Of a stretch of 64,000 nucleotides of DNA, positions 8,224 through 16,602 are shown in pieces. The translations under genes were made by a program, and so were the position numbers. The stretch is from NCBI GenBank assembly GCA_965231905.1, contig CBDDOO010000001.1, forward strand, positions 124,001-188,000. Reading direction: 5' to 3'. Positions within the stretch are counted from its first letter, which is position 1. Each line of letters opens with the position of its first letter. Source of the stretch: G963663315 sp965231905. Lineage in GTDB: Bacteria; Pseudomonadota; Gammaproteobacteria; Arenicellales; Poriferihabitantaceae. The notes beneath the pieces are model-generated. The model made no database searches. It saw nothing but the letters and a program-made list of their open reading frames with translations, and was not told where the DNA came from.

Positions 8224-9419
8224 GGAATCTCTGATTAATCAGTTTCTATTGTATAATTTTTGTACTTCATACTGACTGGAGATATTTCCGATGCGCCAGA
8301 GTACTTTTTCCGAAGCTGGATTTGACAAATACAAGAAACAGACGCGCAAGGAGCGTTTTCTGGATGAGATGGAGCAAATCATTCCGTGGGTGGAGTTGAA
8401 TGCAGTCATCGAACCTTTTTATCCCAAACCGCAAGGGGCAGGCCGCAGGCCGATTGGAATAGACCGGATGCTTCGGATTCACTTTCTGCAACACTGGTTC
8501 AGTCTTTCGGACCCGGCTGCCGAGGAAGCGTTGTACGATTCGTTGTCGATGCGCCGGTTTGTGGGCATAGACCTGGGTCGGGAGCCGGCTCCCGACGAGA
8601 CCACGATCTGCAAGTTTCGTCATCTGATGGAGAAGCATAACCTGGGGGAACGATTGTTCGGACTGGTCAATGAATATTTGGGTGAGAACGGACTGAAGGT
8701 GAATCGGGGTACGATCGTGGATGCCAGCATCATCTGCGCACCGAGTTCGACCAAGAACCGGGAGAAGAAACGAGACCCCCAGATGCACTCGACGCGCAAG
8801 GGGCAGCAATGGTACTTTGGTATGAAGGCGCATATCGGTGTGGACAGTCGCAGCAAGCTGATTCATTCGGTGGTGGCTACGCCGGCGAATGTTCATGATT
8901 CACAGGTTCTGCCGGAACTTCTGCACGGGAAAGAGACCCGTGTATGGGGAGACTCGGCCTATACGGGTCAGAAGGCGGTGATTTCACAGGTAGCGCCGGA
9001 GGCGAAGGATTTCACTCATTCGAAGGGGACGCGCTACCGCAAATTGACGGAGAAGGAGCGCTTGAAGAATCGAACCAAGTCCCGGATACGGTCGAAGGTG
9101 GAACATCAGTTCGGTATTCTCAAGCGGCAGTTCGGTTTTACCCGGGTTCGTTACCGGGGGCTGGAGAAGAACACGCATCGACTGGTTGTGGCCTGTGCCT
9201 TAAGCAATCTGGTGATGGCGAAGAAAGTACTGTTGAGACAAAGGCGGTTGAAACTGCAGGCTACGTACGCCTGAAAAATGAAAAGAGGGGGAGAATGCTT
9301 GTATTTCCCCGCTCCCGCTCACTGATTCCGGGCCATTCTGTCTTTCAGACCCACTCATATCCCGGATTTACAAAAATGACTACCCAAAATCCCCAAAACT
9401 CGTATTGTTCAGACTTTCC
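8224..9419 (+). mobile_element. Complete IS5-group insertion sequence, 1196 bp
   Basis: The element is bounded by imperfect terminal inverted repeats: left GGAATCTCTGATTAAT and right (read inward) GGAAAGTCTGAACAAT, 12 of 16 identical. Length, the GGAA ends, the four-base TGTA duplication and a single transposase gene all match the IS5 group. Its insertion splits the restriction endonuclease gene. The transposase frame is intact, so the element may still be mobile, and the clean duplication suggests a fairly recent insertion. Confidence 0.85.
8291..9274 (+). CDS. IS5-family transposase
   Basis: This 327-residue DDE transposase catalyses cut-and-paste movement of the element around it. Catalytic residues are Asp144 (TIVDASII), Asp221 (VWGDSAYTG) and Glu271 (SKVEHQFG), and the IS4/IS5 signature R-(3)-E-(6)-K is complete at Arg267, Glu271 and Lys278. 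The N-terminal domain (residues 1-110, ending ETTICKFRHLME) is the usual DUF772-type DNA-binding part. The ATG lies 67 bp inside the left end. There is no frameshift and the length is normal for the group, so it is probably active. Confidence 0.96.
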   Translation: MRQSTFSEAGFDKYKKQTRKERFLDEMEQIIPWVELNAVIEPFYPKPQGAGRRPIGIDRMLRIHFLQHWFSLSDPAAEEALYDSLSMRRFVGIDLGREPAPDETTICKFRHLMEKHNLGERLFGLVNEYLGENGLKVNRGTIVDASIICAPSSTKNREKKRDPQMHSTRKGQQWYFGMKAHIGVDSRSKLIHSVVATPANVHDSQVLPELLHGKETRVWGDSAYTGQKAVISQVAPEAKDFTHSKGTRYRKLTEKERLKNRTKSRIRSKVEHQFGILKRQFGFTRVRYRGLEKNTHRLVVACALSNLVMAKKVLLRQRRLKLQATYA

Positions 9420-9423
9420 TGTA
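9420..9423. repeat. Right target-site duplication (TGTA)
   Basis: Second copy of TGTA, directly after the right terminal repeat. In the uninterrupted gene only one copy would be present, and it encodes the end of Thr and the Val codon of AKTV. Confidence 0.8.
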
Positions 9424-9962
9424 AAGAATCGCCGACCTTCCACTGTCTCAAAAATACGTCTCATTTCCGGGCGCAATTCACCCATTTATTCTTTTGGTGA
9501 CAGTGAAATAAGCGAAGTTGATCCCAATCAGTTGGGGGAAAAGGTTCTCGCAATCTGGAATGAGCGCGTCACCGGAATACGGAAACTATACCGTCATGTG
9601 CGAACAATTGTTCTGATCAAATCCAGCGACCTGCTTGAGTTGGCCGCCTTCGAGTTTGATACCATTATATACCCAGCCGAACAATTTTGGTGGCAGTGGA
9701 ATGAGCGCAATAATCTTGAAGGCTTCAGCAAATCAGCCGACCAGCATATATTTACATGGCAGCCACATGGCTCCCAATTCACCATTATTGAAAGTGTACC
9801 CGAAGAACGCCTGGCAATTAAAATCAAGGAACCGCCACAACTGGATAGAGATGCAGTCCTGGAATCAATCAGATTTGATGCGTCTTGGGTTCAGATTTTG
9901 AAATAATCACTTCTTCCTTCTACTTGTGAGTCATGAGCGTAGCGATTCATGATACAGGGTCG

Positions 9963-12440
9963 TTACGCTGGCAGGTTAAGGGTTTTTCCATGGAGTCGCT
10001 TGTGTGAATACTCGATTTTCAGTAGGGAGCAAATCCCTTGTTCAACCGATGCGTCACTATGGTGTGTGTTCATGTAACGTTGTGTCCTGATTGACAAAAC
10101 TCTTTTAATGAAAAAATCATTGTGCTTTTTTAACAAGTCCGATAATTTCCCTTTTTCGTTCTTTGTGAGTTTCTGTGAACTGTCCAGCTGGCTGAAATAG
10201 CCAATCAAATCATATGCCGGGGATGAGTTTCGATCCACAACATTGCTGATTTCATTTCGAATCTCAGGGAAATTTATTGCCTCGACAATTCTTTCAATGT
10301 TAATCATCGTCCAAATAAAGGACAGGTATTGAACCAGTAATTTGATTTTATTGATGTCACCGTCAGGGTATTTTGTGTGAATATAGCGCGCAAAATCAGT
10401 TATTTCTTTTTCATCTTCCAAGATAAAATTAACAAGTCGAAGTCCGCCATCAGCAATAGTTTTGATAATTTCCTCAATTCGTGGTTTTTTCAGGTTACCG
10501 TATTTATTCCGAAGAATCTGCCCTAAAATGGCGTTATTCTTCAATATTCGGTAGATCTCGTTGACAGGGTCTTCCTCTTCAGTTTCATCTTTCGATTCCG
10601 GTTCGGAATCAGGCTGATGATCAATTATGTCACGTTGATCCCTTTCTTTTTTTCTTTCTGCCTCTACATGGTCATTGGACAATACATCTTTTGGGAGAGT
10701 ATTAATAATGTTTCTGAATCGTTCTGTCTCATCATGTGTTAGTTTTGCCGGTTTAATCTCATCCAATGTGCACATGGTTCTAAGCAAAATATCATCGATA
10801 AGTTCGTTGTCCTTTGTGTGGTGAATTGTGAATAGAAGTGTCAGATAATTTGCCGTCACATGGCTGTTACCACACATATTCTCAATCGCTTTTCTGTGTG
10901 TCTTATCCTTTCCAGAAAGAAATCTGCCCAGGAAAAAATGATACATGTAAGACATCCGAAATTGACCGTTTTCAGTAATTATCCCGTATTGATTATTTTT
11001 TAATCTGTTCAAGATTGATTCTGTGATAACGAAATCTTTTTTGTAATCTTCGACAAATTCATCGTAGTTTATAGCGCCGTTCTGATGAATCTTGAATGCC
11101 AGTTGCTCTGCGAAGTTAAAGCAAGTATTAATATCACTGTCACTATTGGAAACTCCTGACTTGATGAGCTGTGCAACAATTAATGCGTGGTAGCAGTGCC
11201 CATATGAAGTCATGGTCAGATTTTCGGGCATATACGCCTCGTACGTTTGCAGAATGGATAGAACAAAAAAGGGGTATCTGGGGATAATTTTGTTGGAAAT
11301 GATTATGGAGTTGATGTGGTTTTCAATTTGATCAACACGCCCATCTGTGACTGGTTCACTTCTATCCGACAAATTTAATCGTTTCCTGATCAGTTCTTCT
11401 TGCTGTCCATGTGACAGAGGTTCAATTCTGAGTTCCTGGAAATTAGCTAGGCGTTCCTCATCCCTGAAGAAGGAAATAAAAACATCAGAAGCTACGGTGA
11501 TAATGATCTTGTCAAAGAAATTTTTGGCATGGACGATGAATCCCAGATTAGTTTTTGCAGACAGGTTGTCGAGTATGAGCACTTTGTTGCTTTGTTTTTT
11601 CCATAAAGAATAGTCACCATTAAACTGTTGGTGATACGCGACCCTAAATATTTTCTCTTCAGAATTCCCCGAAATTTCCTGTAGGTCAATATGCAAAACG
11701 GGAGTGGAACGTTGATTAGCCAATGAAAGAAACAGATGCCGCCCAAGAGCCGTTTTACCACTCATGTCATCTCCATGAATAAGGACATATTTCTTTCCTA
11801 AAAGTTGTTTCTGATTTTCAATTTGTTCTCTCTGGATCAGCCCATCTCCTTTGTCAGGCGAGTAACAGGATAACGTTAAGAAAACAAAGATGTCCTGGAG
11901 CTTGATATGGTGTTGAGATAAAAAATCAGTCTTTTCAAATTTATTCAGAAACTCAGTCTTTGGAGTGAAGGTGCTTCTCAATTGATTAATGACAGTCTTG
12001 ATATCTTCGTACACTTGTAGCCATGCTTGGTCCTGACGCTCAAAAGCAGTGATGGCTTTCCCATCTTGCGGCAGAGCCATTATGTCGTCATTGGCAAGCG
12101 CATCTTGCCACGCGCAGTCTCTTAGAATGATTGGGATACGAGCAAGCGTCTTTCCTTGGGTCGTAAGTTGCTTCGCGTATTCCCATTCTTCCATACACGC
12201 ACGAGAGCCGATAAAGTCTGAACTGAACAGAAACACGATAATGTCTGCCTTGCTCATTTTTTCGTTTATTTCCATGGGGATGCTCTGTCCTGGCAGGATA
12301 TTTTGATCCGACCAACTAGCCAGTAATTCGTCTTGCTCAAGCAAAGCAAGCGACTTTTCCATATCTTCTCTAAACTGAGCATCTTTATGGCAGTAGCTAT
12401 AGAACAGGCTCGCATGGAAATTGGATTTGTTATTTTTCAT
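9963..12440 (-). CDS. TIR-domain STAND NTPase, candidate antiphage protein
   Basis: This 825-residue protein joins an N-terminal TIR domain (about residues 8-150) to a P-loop NTPase and a long helical C-terminal part. The TIR domain shows LFYSYCHKDAQFREDM, a W-S-D-Q loop, and CMEEWEYAK with the candidate catalytic Glu84/85. Walker A is HGDDMSGKTALG (Lys229) and Walker B is NKVLILDNLS (Asp291), as in STAND ATPases. A very acidic linker lies near residues 610-640. TIR-STAND proteins in bacteria commonly sense phage and kill by degrading NAD+. The gene is clearly AT-rich compared with its neighbours, which suggests transfer. ATG 12440 was chosen over a TTG at 12470. It converges with the broken endonuclease gene. 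Confidence 0.8.
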   Translation of the reverse strand: MKNNKSNFHASLFYSYCHKDAQFREDMEKSLALLEQDELLASWSDQNILPGQSIPMEINEKMSKADIIVFLFSSDFIGSRACMEEWEYAKQLTTQGKTLARIPIILRDCAWQDALANDDIMALPQDGKAITAFERQDQAWLQVYEDIKTVINQLRSTFTPKTEFLNKFEKTDFLSQHHIKLQDIFVFLTLSCYSPDKGDGLIQREQIENQKQLLGKKYVLIHGDDMSGKTALGRHLFLSLANQRSTPVLHIDLQEISGNSEEKIFRVAYHQQFNGDYSLWKKQSNKVLILDNLSAKTNLGFIVHAKNFFDKIIITVASDVFISFFRDEERLANFQELRIEPLSHGQQEELIRKRLNLSDRSEPVTDGRVDQIENHINSIIISNKIIPRYPFFVLSILQTYEAYMPENLTMTSYGHCYHALIVAQLIKSGVSNSDSDINTCFNFAEQLAFKIHQNGAINYDEFVEDYKKDFVITESILNRLKNNQYGIITENGQFRMSYMYHFFLGRFLSGKDKTHRKAIENMCGNSHVTANYLTLLFTIHHTKDNELIDDILLRTMCTLDEIKPAKLTHDETERFRNIINTLPKDVLSNDHVEAERKKERDQRDIIDHQPDSEPESKDETEEEDPVNEIYRILKNNAILGQILRNKYGNLKKPRIEEIIKTIADGGLRLVNFILEDEKEITDFARYIHTKYPDGDINKIKLLVQYLSFIWTMINIERIVEAINFPEIRNEISNVVDRNSSPAYDLIGYFSQLDSSQKLTKNEKGKLSDLLKKHNDFFIKRVLSIRTQRYMNTHHSDASVEQGICSLLKIEYSHKRLHGKTLNLPA

Positions 12441-12470
12441 TGGAGTTTCTTCTTGTTGTATTGAAGGCAA

Positions 12471-12719
12471 TTACTTTTATTATTTCATTTTCATCCTTAA
12501 GTTTTTCTTTTATTTTAGTAGTTCATGTGGTCAAAAGGTGATAAAACTATCGTACAAATATGGAAATTTCGTATCAGATTCCTGCAAAGCGATTCAAGTT
12601 GAGTCTCATAATGGTTTGCGCTTGAATCGTACTGCGCTTGAATCGTACTGGACTCATTGAAATCCCTGTAGTACCATCATTCCCCGCAACTCCCATAGAG
12701 CTACCTTGTTACAAAAACC
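12471..12719. other. AT-rich intergenic region with repeats at the defence-island border
   Basis: This 249-bp gap separates the divergent TIR-STAND and oxygenase genes and must hold both promoters; no convincing -35/-10 pair was found. The half next to the TIR gene is very AT-rich. The other half has a 16-bp tandem repeat (12618-12649) and an inverted partner, GATTCAAG at 12591-12598, of its CTTGAATC core. The change in base composition marks the island edge. Confidence 0.5.
12618..12649. repeat. 16-bp tandem direct repeat
   Basis: GCGCTTGAATCGTACT occurs twice, head to tail, at 12618-12633 and 12634-12649. GATTCAAG at 12591-12598 is the inverse of the core. It could be a regulator site for the oxygenase operon or a scar of island insertion. 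Confidence 0.75.
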
Positions 12720-13562
12720 ATGCCCCGGCCTGAATTCTCGACAGTGGTTGATTTGCACCGTTATCCGGTTGATCAGTTGGATACCGGGAGCGGGGTTGAA
12801 TTTGCCCGGCAATGCCGCGAGCAATATCGGGAAACCGGTCTTTGTGTGTTGCCGGATTTCATATTGCCGGATGCCCGGAATCATCTGGTCCGGGAAGCCG
12901 GGGAATATATGGATGATACCTACTTTTGTGACAGTACCCATAACACATATTTGACGGAGCATGACAGTGGAGCAGGCCGGGATTCCGTAATCAATCGACA
13001 GGAGCGAACCTTTGTCGGTTCAGTGGCCTATGATCTGATACCGCGGGATTCGTTGCTCAATCGCCTGTATCAATGGGACCCGTTGAAGGATTTTGTCGGA
13101 TACGTGCTGGATAAGAAACCGTTTTACCGCTTTGCGGACCCGTTTGGAGCCTGTTCAGTGAATGTTTTTGTCGAGGGGGGAAGGCATGGCTGGCATTTTG
13201 ACGAATCCGAATTCACAGTCACGCTGATGCTTCAGGCGCCGGAATCCGGAGGTGAATTCGAGTATGTGCCTTTGATCAGGGGGCTGGAGAATGAAACCGG
13301 AATCGTGAGTGACGTACTCGACGGAGACCGCCGCAAGGTCGTGAAACTGCCATTCACTCCGGGCACATTATTGATTTTCGGTGGACGGCAGACACTTCAT
13401 CGCGTCACGCAAGTCCGTGGCAAGCGGCCAAGACTGGTCCCTGTGATCTGTTATTCTGAATCCCCCGACATGCGAAACAGTGAGACGGTTCGCAAGCTGT
13501 TCTGGGGTCGCGCCAATCCGGGAGACCCCCTGGTCTGTGGGTTGCCTGAAACCAGTTTCTGA
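12720..13562 (+). CDS. Fe(II)/2-oxoglutarate-dependent oxygenase (HalD/BesD-like)
   Basis: This 280-residue protein has the double-stranded beta-helix iron site: His159-Phe-Asp161 in GWHFDESEF, His227 in TLHRVT, and Arg238 of GKRPRLVPV, the likely 2-oxoglutarate ligand. These enzymes couple decarboxylation of 2-oxoglutarate to hydroxylation or cleavage of a small molecule. An aspartate rather than glycine or alanine at 161 argues for hydroxylation and against halogenation. The resemblance to the HalD-type branch is from memory. It is the first gene of a four-gene operon with a second oxygenase, malate synthase G and an exporter, which suggests that the products include glyoxylate. No clear ribosome site is visible at this ATG. 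Confidence 0.8.
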   Translation: MPRPEFSTVVDLHRYPVDQLDTGSGVEFARQCREQYRETGLCVLPDFILPDARNHLVREAGEYMDDTYFCDSTHNTYLTEHDSGAGRDSVINRQERTFVGSVAYDLIPRDSLLNRLYQWDPLKDFVGYVLDKKPFYRFADPFGACSVNVFVEGGRHGWHFDESEFTVTLMLQAPESGGEFEYVPLIRGLENETGIVSDVLDGDRRKVVKLPFTPGTLLIFGGRQTLHRVTQVRGKRPRLVPVICYSESPDMRNSETVRKLFWGRANPGDPLVCGLPETSF

Positions 13563-13572
13563 AGTGAATAAA

Positions 13573-14385
13573 ATGACTGCCGTACAAATTTCACAATGCC
13601 AGATTGAAACATTCCAACGCGATGGAGCAATTTGCCTGCGCAAGGCATTCCCCTCCAAATGGTTGGAGTCGCTGGCCAGAGGAGTTACGAAAAATTTCGA
13701 GAACCCCGGCCCATACAGTACGCAATATACCCCTCGCGGTCAGCCCGGAGGCTTCTACGATGATTATTGCAACTGGCAGATAATCGAAGAATACCGGGAT
13801 TTTGTAATGAATTCGCCAGCGGCGGAGATTGCGGCTTTACTGACTGGTTCAGACTCCATCCGCATCTACCACGAGCATGTGCTTGTCAAGGAACCCGACA
13901 CCAGAGAGGTGACGCCCTGGCATCATGATTTGTCGTATTGGGGTGTCGAGGGAAATCAGTTATGTTCGATCTGGCTGCCACTCGACCCGGTTCCAAAAAC
14001 AGCCTGCCCGGAGTTTGTTGCACAATCCCACAATTTCGGGATGATGTACTATCCGAGACTCTTCATCAACCATGAAAACTATGCGAGCGGGCATGACGGG
14101 TTCGAAACGATTCCCGATATTGACGGGAATCGAAGCCAGTACAATATCCTGTCATGGGACCTCGAGCCCGGCGACTGTATCGTATTTCACATGAGAACGG
14201 TCCATGGCGCTCCGGCCACGACCGGCCTGAAAACCCGGCGACGCGGATTTTCGACACGCTGGCTGGGTGACGACGCAGTCTATGCCGTTCGTCCCTGGAC
14301 CACGTCTCCGCCTTTTGAAGAGGTCACGCTGACTGCGGGCGAACCGATGGCGCATCCCGCTTTCCCGGTTGTCTGGACGGGTTGA
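13573..14385 (+). CDS. Phytanoyl-CoA dioxygenase (PhyH) family oxygenase
   Basis: This 270-residue protein is a second Fe(II)/2-oxoglutarate oxygenase, of the PhyH fold. The iron triad is His117-His-Asp119 in PWHHDLSYW and His211 in VHGAPA, with Arg223/Arg224 in RRRGFSTRW as the cosubstrate ligand. The block DPVPKTACPEFVAQSH is typical of the family. The ATG at 13573 follows the first oxygenase gene by 10 bp; the open frame from 13480 would overlap it and is rejected. PhyH proteins act on small metabolites such as phosphonates, amines and amino acids as well as lipids, so the substrate is open. Two oxygenases in a row suggest sequential oxidation of one compound. Confidence 0.85.
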   Translation: MTAVQISQCQIETFQRDGAICLRKAFPSKWLESLARGVTKNFENPGPYSTQYTPRGQPGGFYDDYCNWQIIEEYRDFVMNSPAAEIAALLTGSDSIRIYHEHVLVKEPDTREVTPWHHDLSYWGVEGNQLCSIWLPLDPVPKTACPEFVAQSHNFGMMYYPRLFINHENYASGHDGFETIPDIDGNRSQYNILSWDLEPGDCIVFHMRTVHGAPATTGLKTRRRGFSTRWLGDDAVYAVRPWTTSPPFEEVTLTAGEPMAHPAFPVVWTG

Positions 14386-14408
14386 GGAAGGGATTGGGAT
14401 TTACGAAG

Positions 14409-16601
14409 ATGAGCAAACCGATCAATATTCAGGGGCTAACCGTAGATGAAGGACTTTACAATCTGGTGGAAGATGAAATTCTGCCGGGAACGGGAGTGGA
14501 TTCGGATCGGTTCTGGGGCGGGCTGGCGCAAATAGTCGAAGAGCTTGGCGGGAAAAACAAGGCGCTTCTCGACAAGCGTGACGATTTGCAGCGTCAGATT
14601 GATGACTACTACAGAAACGGTAAGGACCCGCTTGATGTCGCTGCATATAAAGCCTTTTTGCAGGATATTGGCTATCTGATCCCTGAAGGCGAGCCGTTTG
14701 CAGTCACCACTGAAAATGTGGACGAGGAGATCAGTGAAATCGCCGGGCCGCAACTCGTTGTACCTGTGGACAATGCGCGTTATGCGTTGAATGCGGCCAA
14801 TGCGAGGTGGAACAGTCTTTATGATGCCCTGTATGGCGCCGACATTATTCTCGAGGTGGAAGGCTGTAAAAAAACCGCAAAATACAATCCGGTGCGAGGC
14901 GCCCAGGTCATTCGTTATGTACGGCAGTTTCTTGACGAAGCGGTTCCCCTGGCGACAGGCAGTCACGCATACTCGATCAAGTATAAGGTTAAATCGGGGA
15001 AACTTATCGTCGTGATGGGGGACGGGAGTGAGACCGGGCTGGGCTGGCGGGAATGCTTTGCCGGCTATCGTGGCGCTCCCGAATCACCGGACAACATCCT
15101 GTTCAGACACAATAATCTGTATATCGACGTTTGTATCGGCGAAGGCTATTTTATCGGCAGAGGGGATCTGGCGAATATATATGATGTCAGGGTCGAATCG
15201 GCATTGACCACAATCATTGATTGTGAGGACTCTGTCGCCGCGGTTGACGCCGAAGATAAAATCCGGGTTTACCGTAACTGGACCGGCCTGATGAAAGGAA
15301 CCCTGAAAGCCAACATTCGCAAGGAAGGCAAGCTGGTGGAAAGGACGCTCAATCCCGATTTGGAGTACATTGCCCCGGATGGCAGCCCATTCAGCGTGCA
15401 CGGTCGAAGCATGATGCTGGTGCGTAATGTGGGGACGCACATGTATACCGACGCGGTCACTTACAAGGGAGAAGAAATACCGGAGACCTTCCTCGATGCG
15501 ATGGTTACGGCGCTCTCTGCCATGCACGATCTGGGCGGGACGGGCGAGTTGAAAAACAGCCGCAAGGGGAGCGTCTATATTGTCAAGCCCAAGATGCACG
15601 GTCCTGAGGAAGTGGCCGCGGCAGTCGAGTTGTTCGAGCATGTGGAACAGGCGTTGGGTCTTGCGGCCAATACCCTGAAAATCGGGATTATGGACGAAGA
15701 ACGCCGTACTACGGTGAATCTCAAGGAATGTATCCGCGTAGCCCGGGAGCGGGTGATTTTCATCAATACCGGATTTCTGGATCGAACCGGGGATGAAATT
15801 CATACCTGTATGGAGGCCGGGGCGGTCATACCCAAGAACGACATGAAATTGTCTGCCTGGCTGTTGGCTTATGAGGACTGGAATGTCGATATCGGACTGG
15901 AGTGCGGTATGCCCGGTCATGGCCAGATCGGCAAGGGGATGTGGGCCGCGCCGGACAATATGATGGCCATGATGGAGCAGAAAATCGCGCATCCACGGGC
16001 AGGCGCCAATACGGCCTGGGTGCCCTCACCGACAGCGGCCACTCTGCACGCGATGCATTATCATTATGTCAATGTCAATACCCGGCAACAACAGTTGAAA
16101 TCCTGTTTGCGGGCCAACCTGGACGATATCCTGACCATTCCCGTCCTTAAGAACCGGACCGTCAATCACAGTGAAATAGTCAAGGAACTGGAAAACAATG
16201 CCCAGAGTATATTGGGATATGTCGTGCGCTGGATTGATCAGGGGATAGGCTGTTCCAAGGTTCCGGATATCAGCGATGTCGCGTTGATGGAGGATCGGGC
16301 AACATTGAGGATTTCCAGCCAGCATATTGCCAACTGGCTGTATTTTGGCATAACGACTCCAGGCCAGGTGCGTAAGGTATTTGAAAAAATGGCGGGAGTG
16401 GTAGACCGGCAAAACTCGCATGATCCGGCCTATACTGCGATGTCGGATGACCCAGACAACAGCATCGCGTTTCAGGCGGCGCTGGACCTGGTGTTCAAAG
16501 GCCGGGAAACGCCCAATGGTTATACTGAGCCGGTACTGCATTCCCGCCGCAGGCAGCTGAAATCCACACTGAAACCCGATTTGCTTACGCGACAGGACTG
16601 A
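14409..16601 (+). CDS. glcB: Malate synthase G
   Basis: This 730-residue enzyme condenses glyoxylate with acetyl-CoA to give malate. Length and landmarks match the G isoform: the N-terminal INIQGLTVDEGLYN, the catalytic barrel with TIIDCEDSVAAVD and GRSMMLVRNVGTHMYTD, IVKPKMHGPEEV, and the metal-site region GIMDEERRTTVNLKEC. The ATG at 14409 follows the PhyH gene by 23 bp. No isocitrate lyase is present, so in this operon the glyoxylate probably comes from the two oxygenase reactions. Acetyl-CoA could come from the Xsc-Pta route encoded farther on. Family assignment is secure. Confidence 0.96.
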   Translation: MSKPINIQGLTVDEGLYNLVEDEILPGTGVDSDRFWGGLAQIVEELGGKNKALLDKRDDLQRQIDDYYRNGKDPLDVAAYKAFLQDIGYLIPEGEPFAVTTENVDEEISEIAGPQLVVPVDNARYALNAANARWNSLYDALYGADIILEVEGCKKTAKYNPVRGAQVIRYVRQFLDEAVPLATGSHAYSIKYKVKSGKLIVVMGDGSETGLGWRECFAGYRGAPESPDNILFRHNNLYIDVCIGEGYFIGRGDLANIYDVRVESALTTIIDCEDSVAAVDAEDKIRVYRNWTGLMKGTLKANIRKEGKLVERTLNPDLEYIAPDGSPFSVHGRSMMLVRNVGTHMYTDAVTYKGEEIPETFLDAMVTALSAMHDLGGTGELKNSRKGSVYIVKPKMHGPEEVAAAVELFEHVEQALGLAANTLKIGIMDEERRTTVNLKECIRVARERVIFINTGFLDRTGDEIHTCMEAGAVIPKNDMKLSAWLLAYEDWNVDIGLECGMPGHGQIGKGMWAAPDNMMAMMEQKIAHPRAGANTAWVPSPTAATLHAMHYHYVNVNTRQQQLKSCLRANLDDILTIPVLKNRTVNHSEIVKELENNAQSILGYVVRWIDQGIGCSKVPDISDVALMEDRATLRISSQHIANWLYFGITTPGQVRKVFEKMAGVVDRQNSHDPAYTAMSDDPDNSIAFQAALDLVFKGRETPNGYTEPVLHSRRRQLKSTLKPDLLTRQD

Positions 16602-16602
16602 G

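Larger units (their letters stand above)
7966..9906 (+). pseudogene. Type II restriction endonuclease gene split by an IS5-type insertion
   Basis: Two pieces of one gene flank the insertion sequence: 7966-8223 (86 codons) and 9424-9906 (160 codons plus stop). Deleting the element and one copy of TGTA joins them in frame as AWGAKTV|KNRRPSTVSK, giving a 246-residue protein. As it stands the 5' piece runs four codons into the element and stops at 8236-8238. The 5' part (SDWEEIFARLVGAKWKPSNVGLDDV) and the 3' part (KIRLISGRNSPIYSFGD, IWNERV, FTWQPHGSQFTIIE) resemble type II endonucleases that accompany cytosine-5 methyltransferases; this match is from memory. The gene overlaps the methyltransferase gene end. 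Function is lost unless the element is excised. Confidence 0.82.

Noticed and set aside
8944..9906. A 320-codon plus-strand frame crossing the IS end
   Set aside because: Its first ~158 codons overlap the transposase in another frame and run through the IS end; only the part after 9420 is the real endonuclease 3' piece.
9926..9955. Possible bidirectional terminator between the broken endonuclease gene and the TIR gene
   Set aside because: Only a six-base self-complementary TCATGA pair around GCGTAGCGAT and no T-run; too weak to call.
15084..15992. A 302-codon minus-strand frame
   Set aside because: It is the antisense shadow of malate synthase G, which has full family motifs on the plus strand; no start signal or family pattern.
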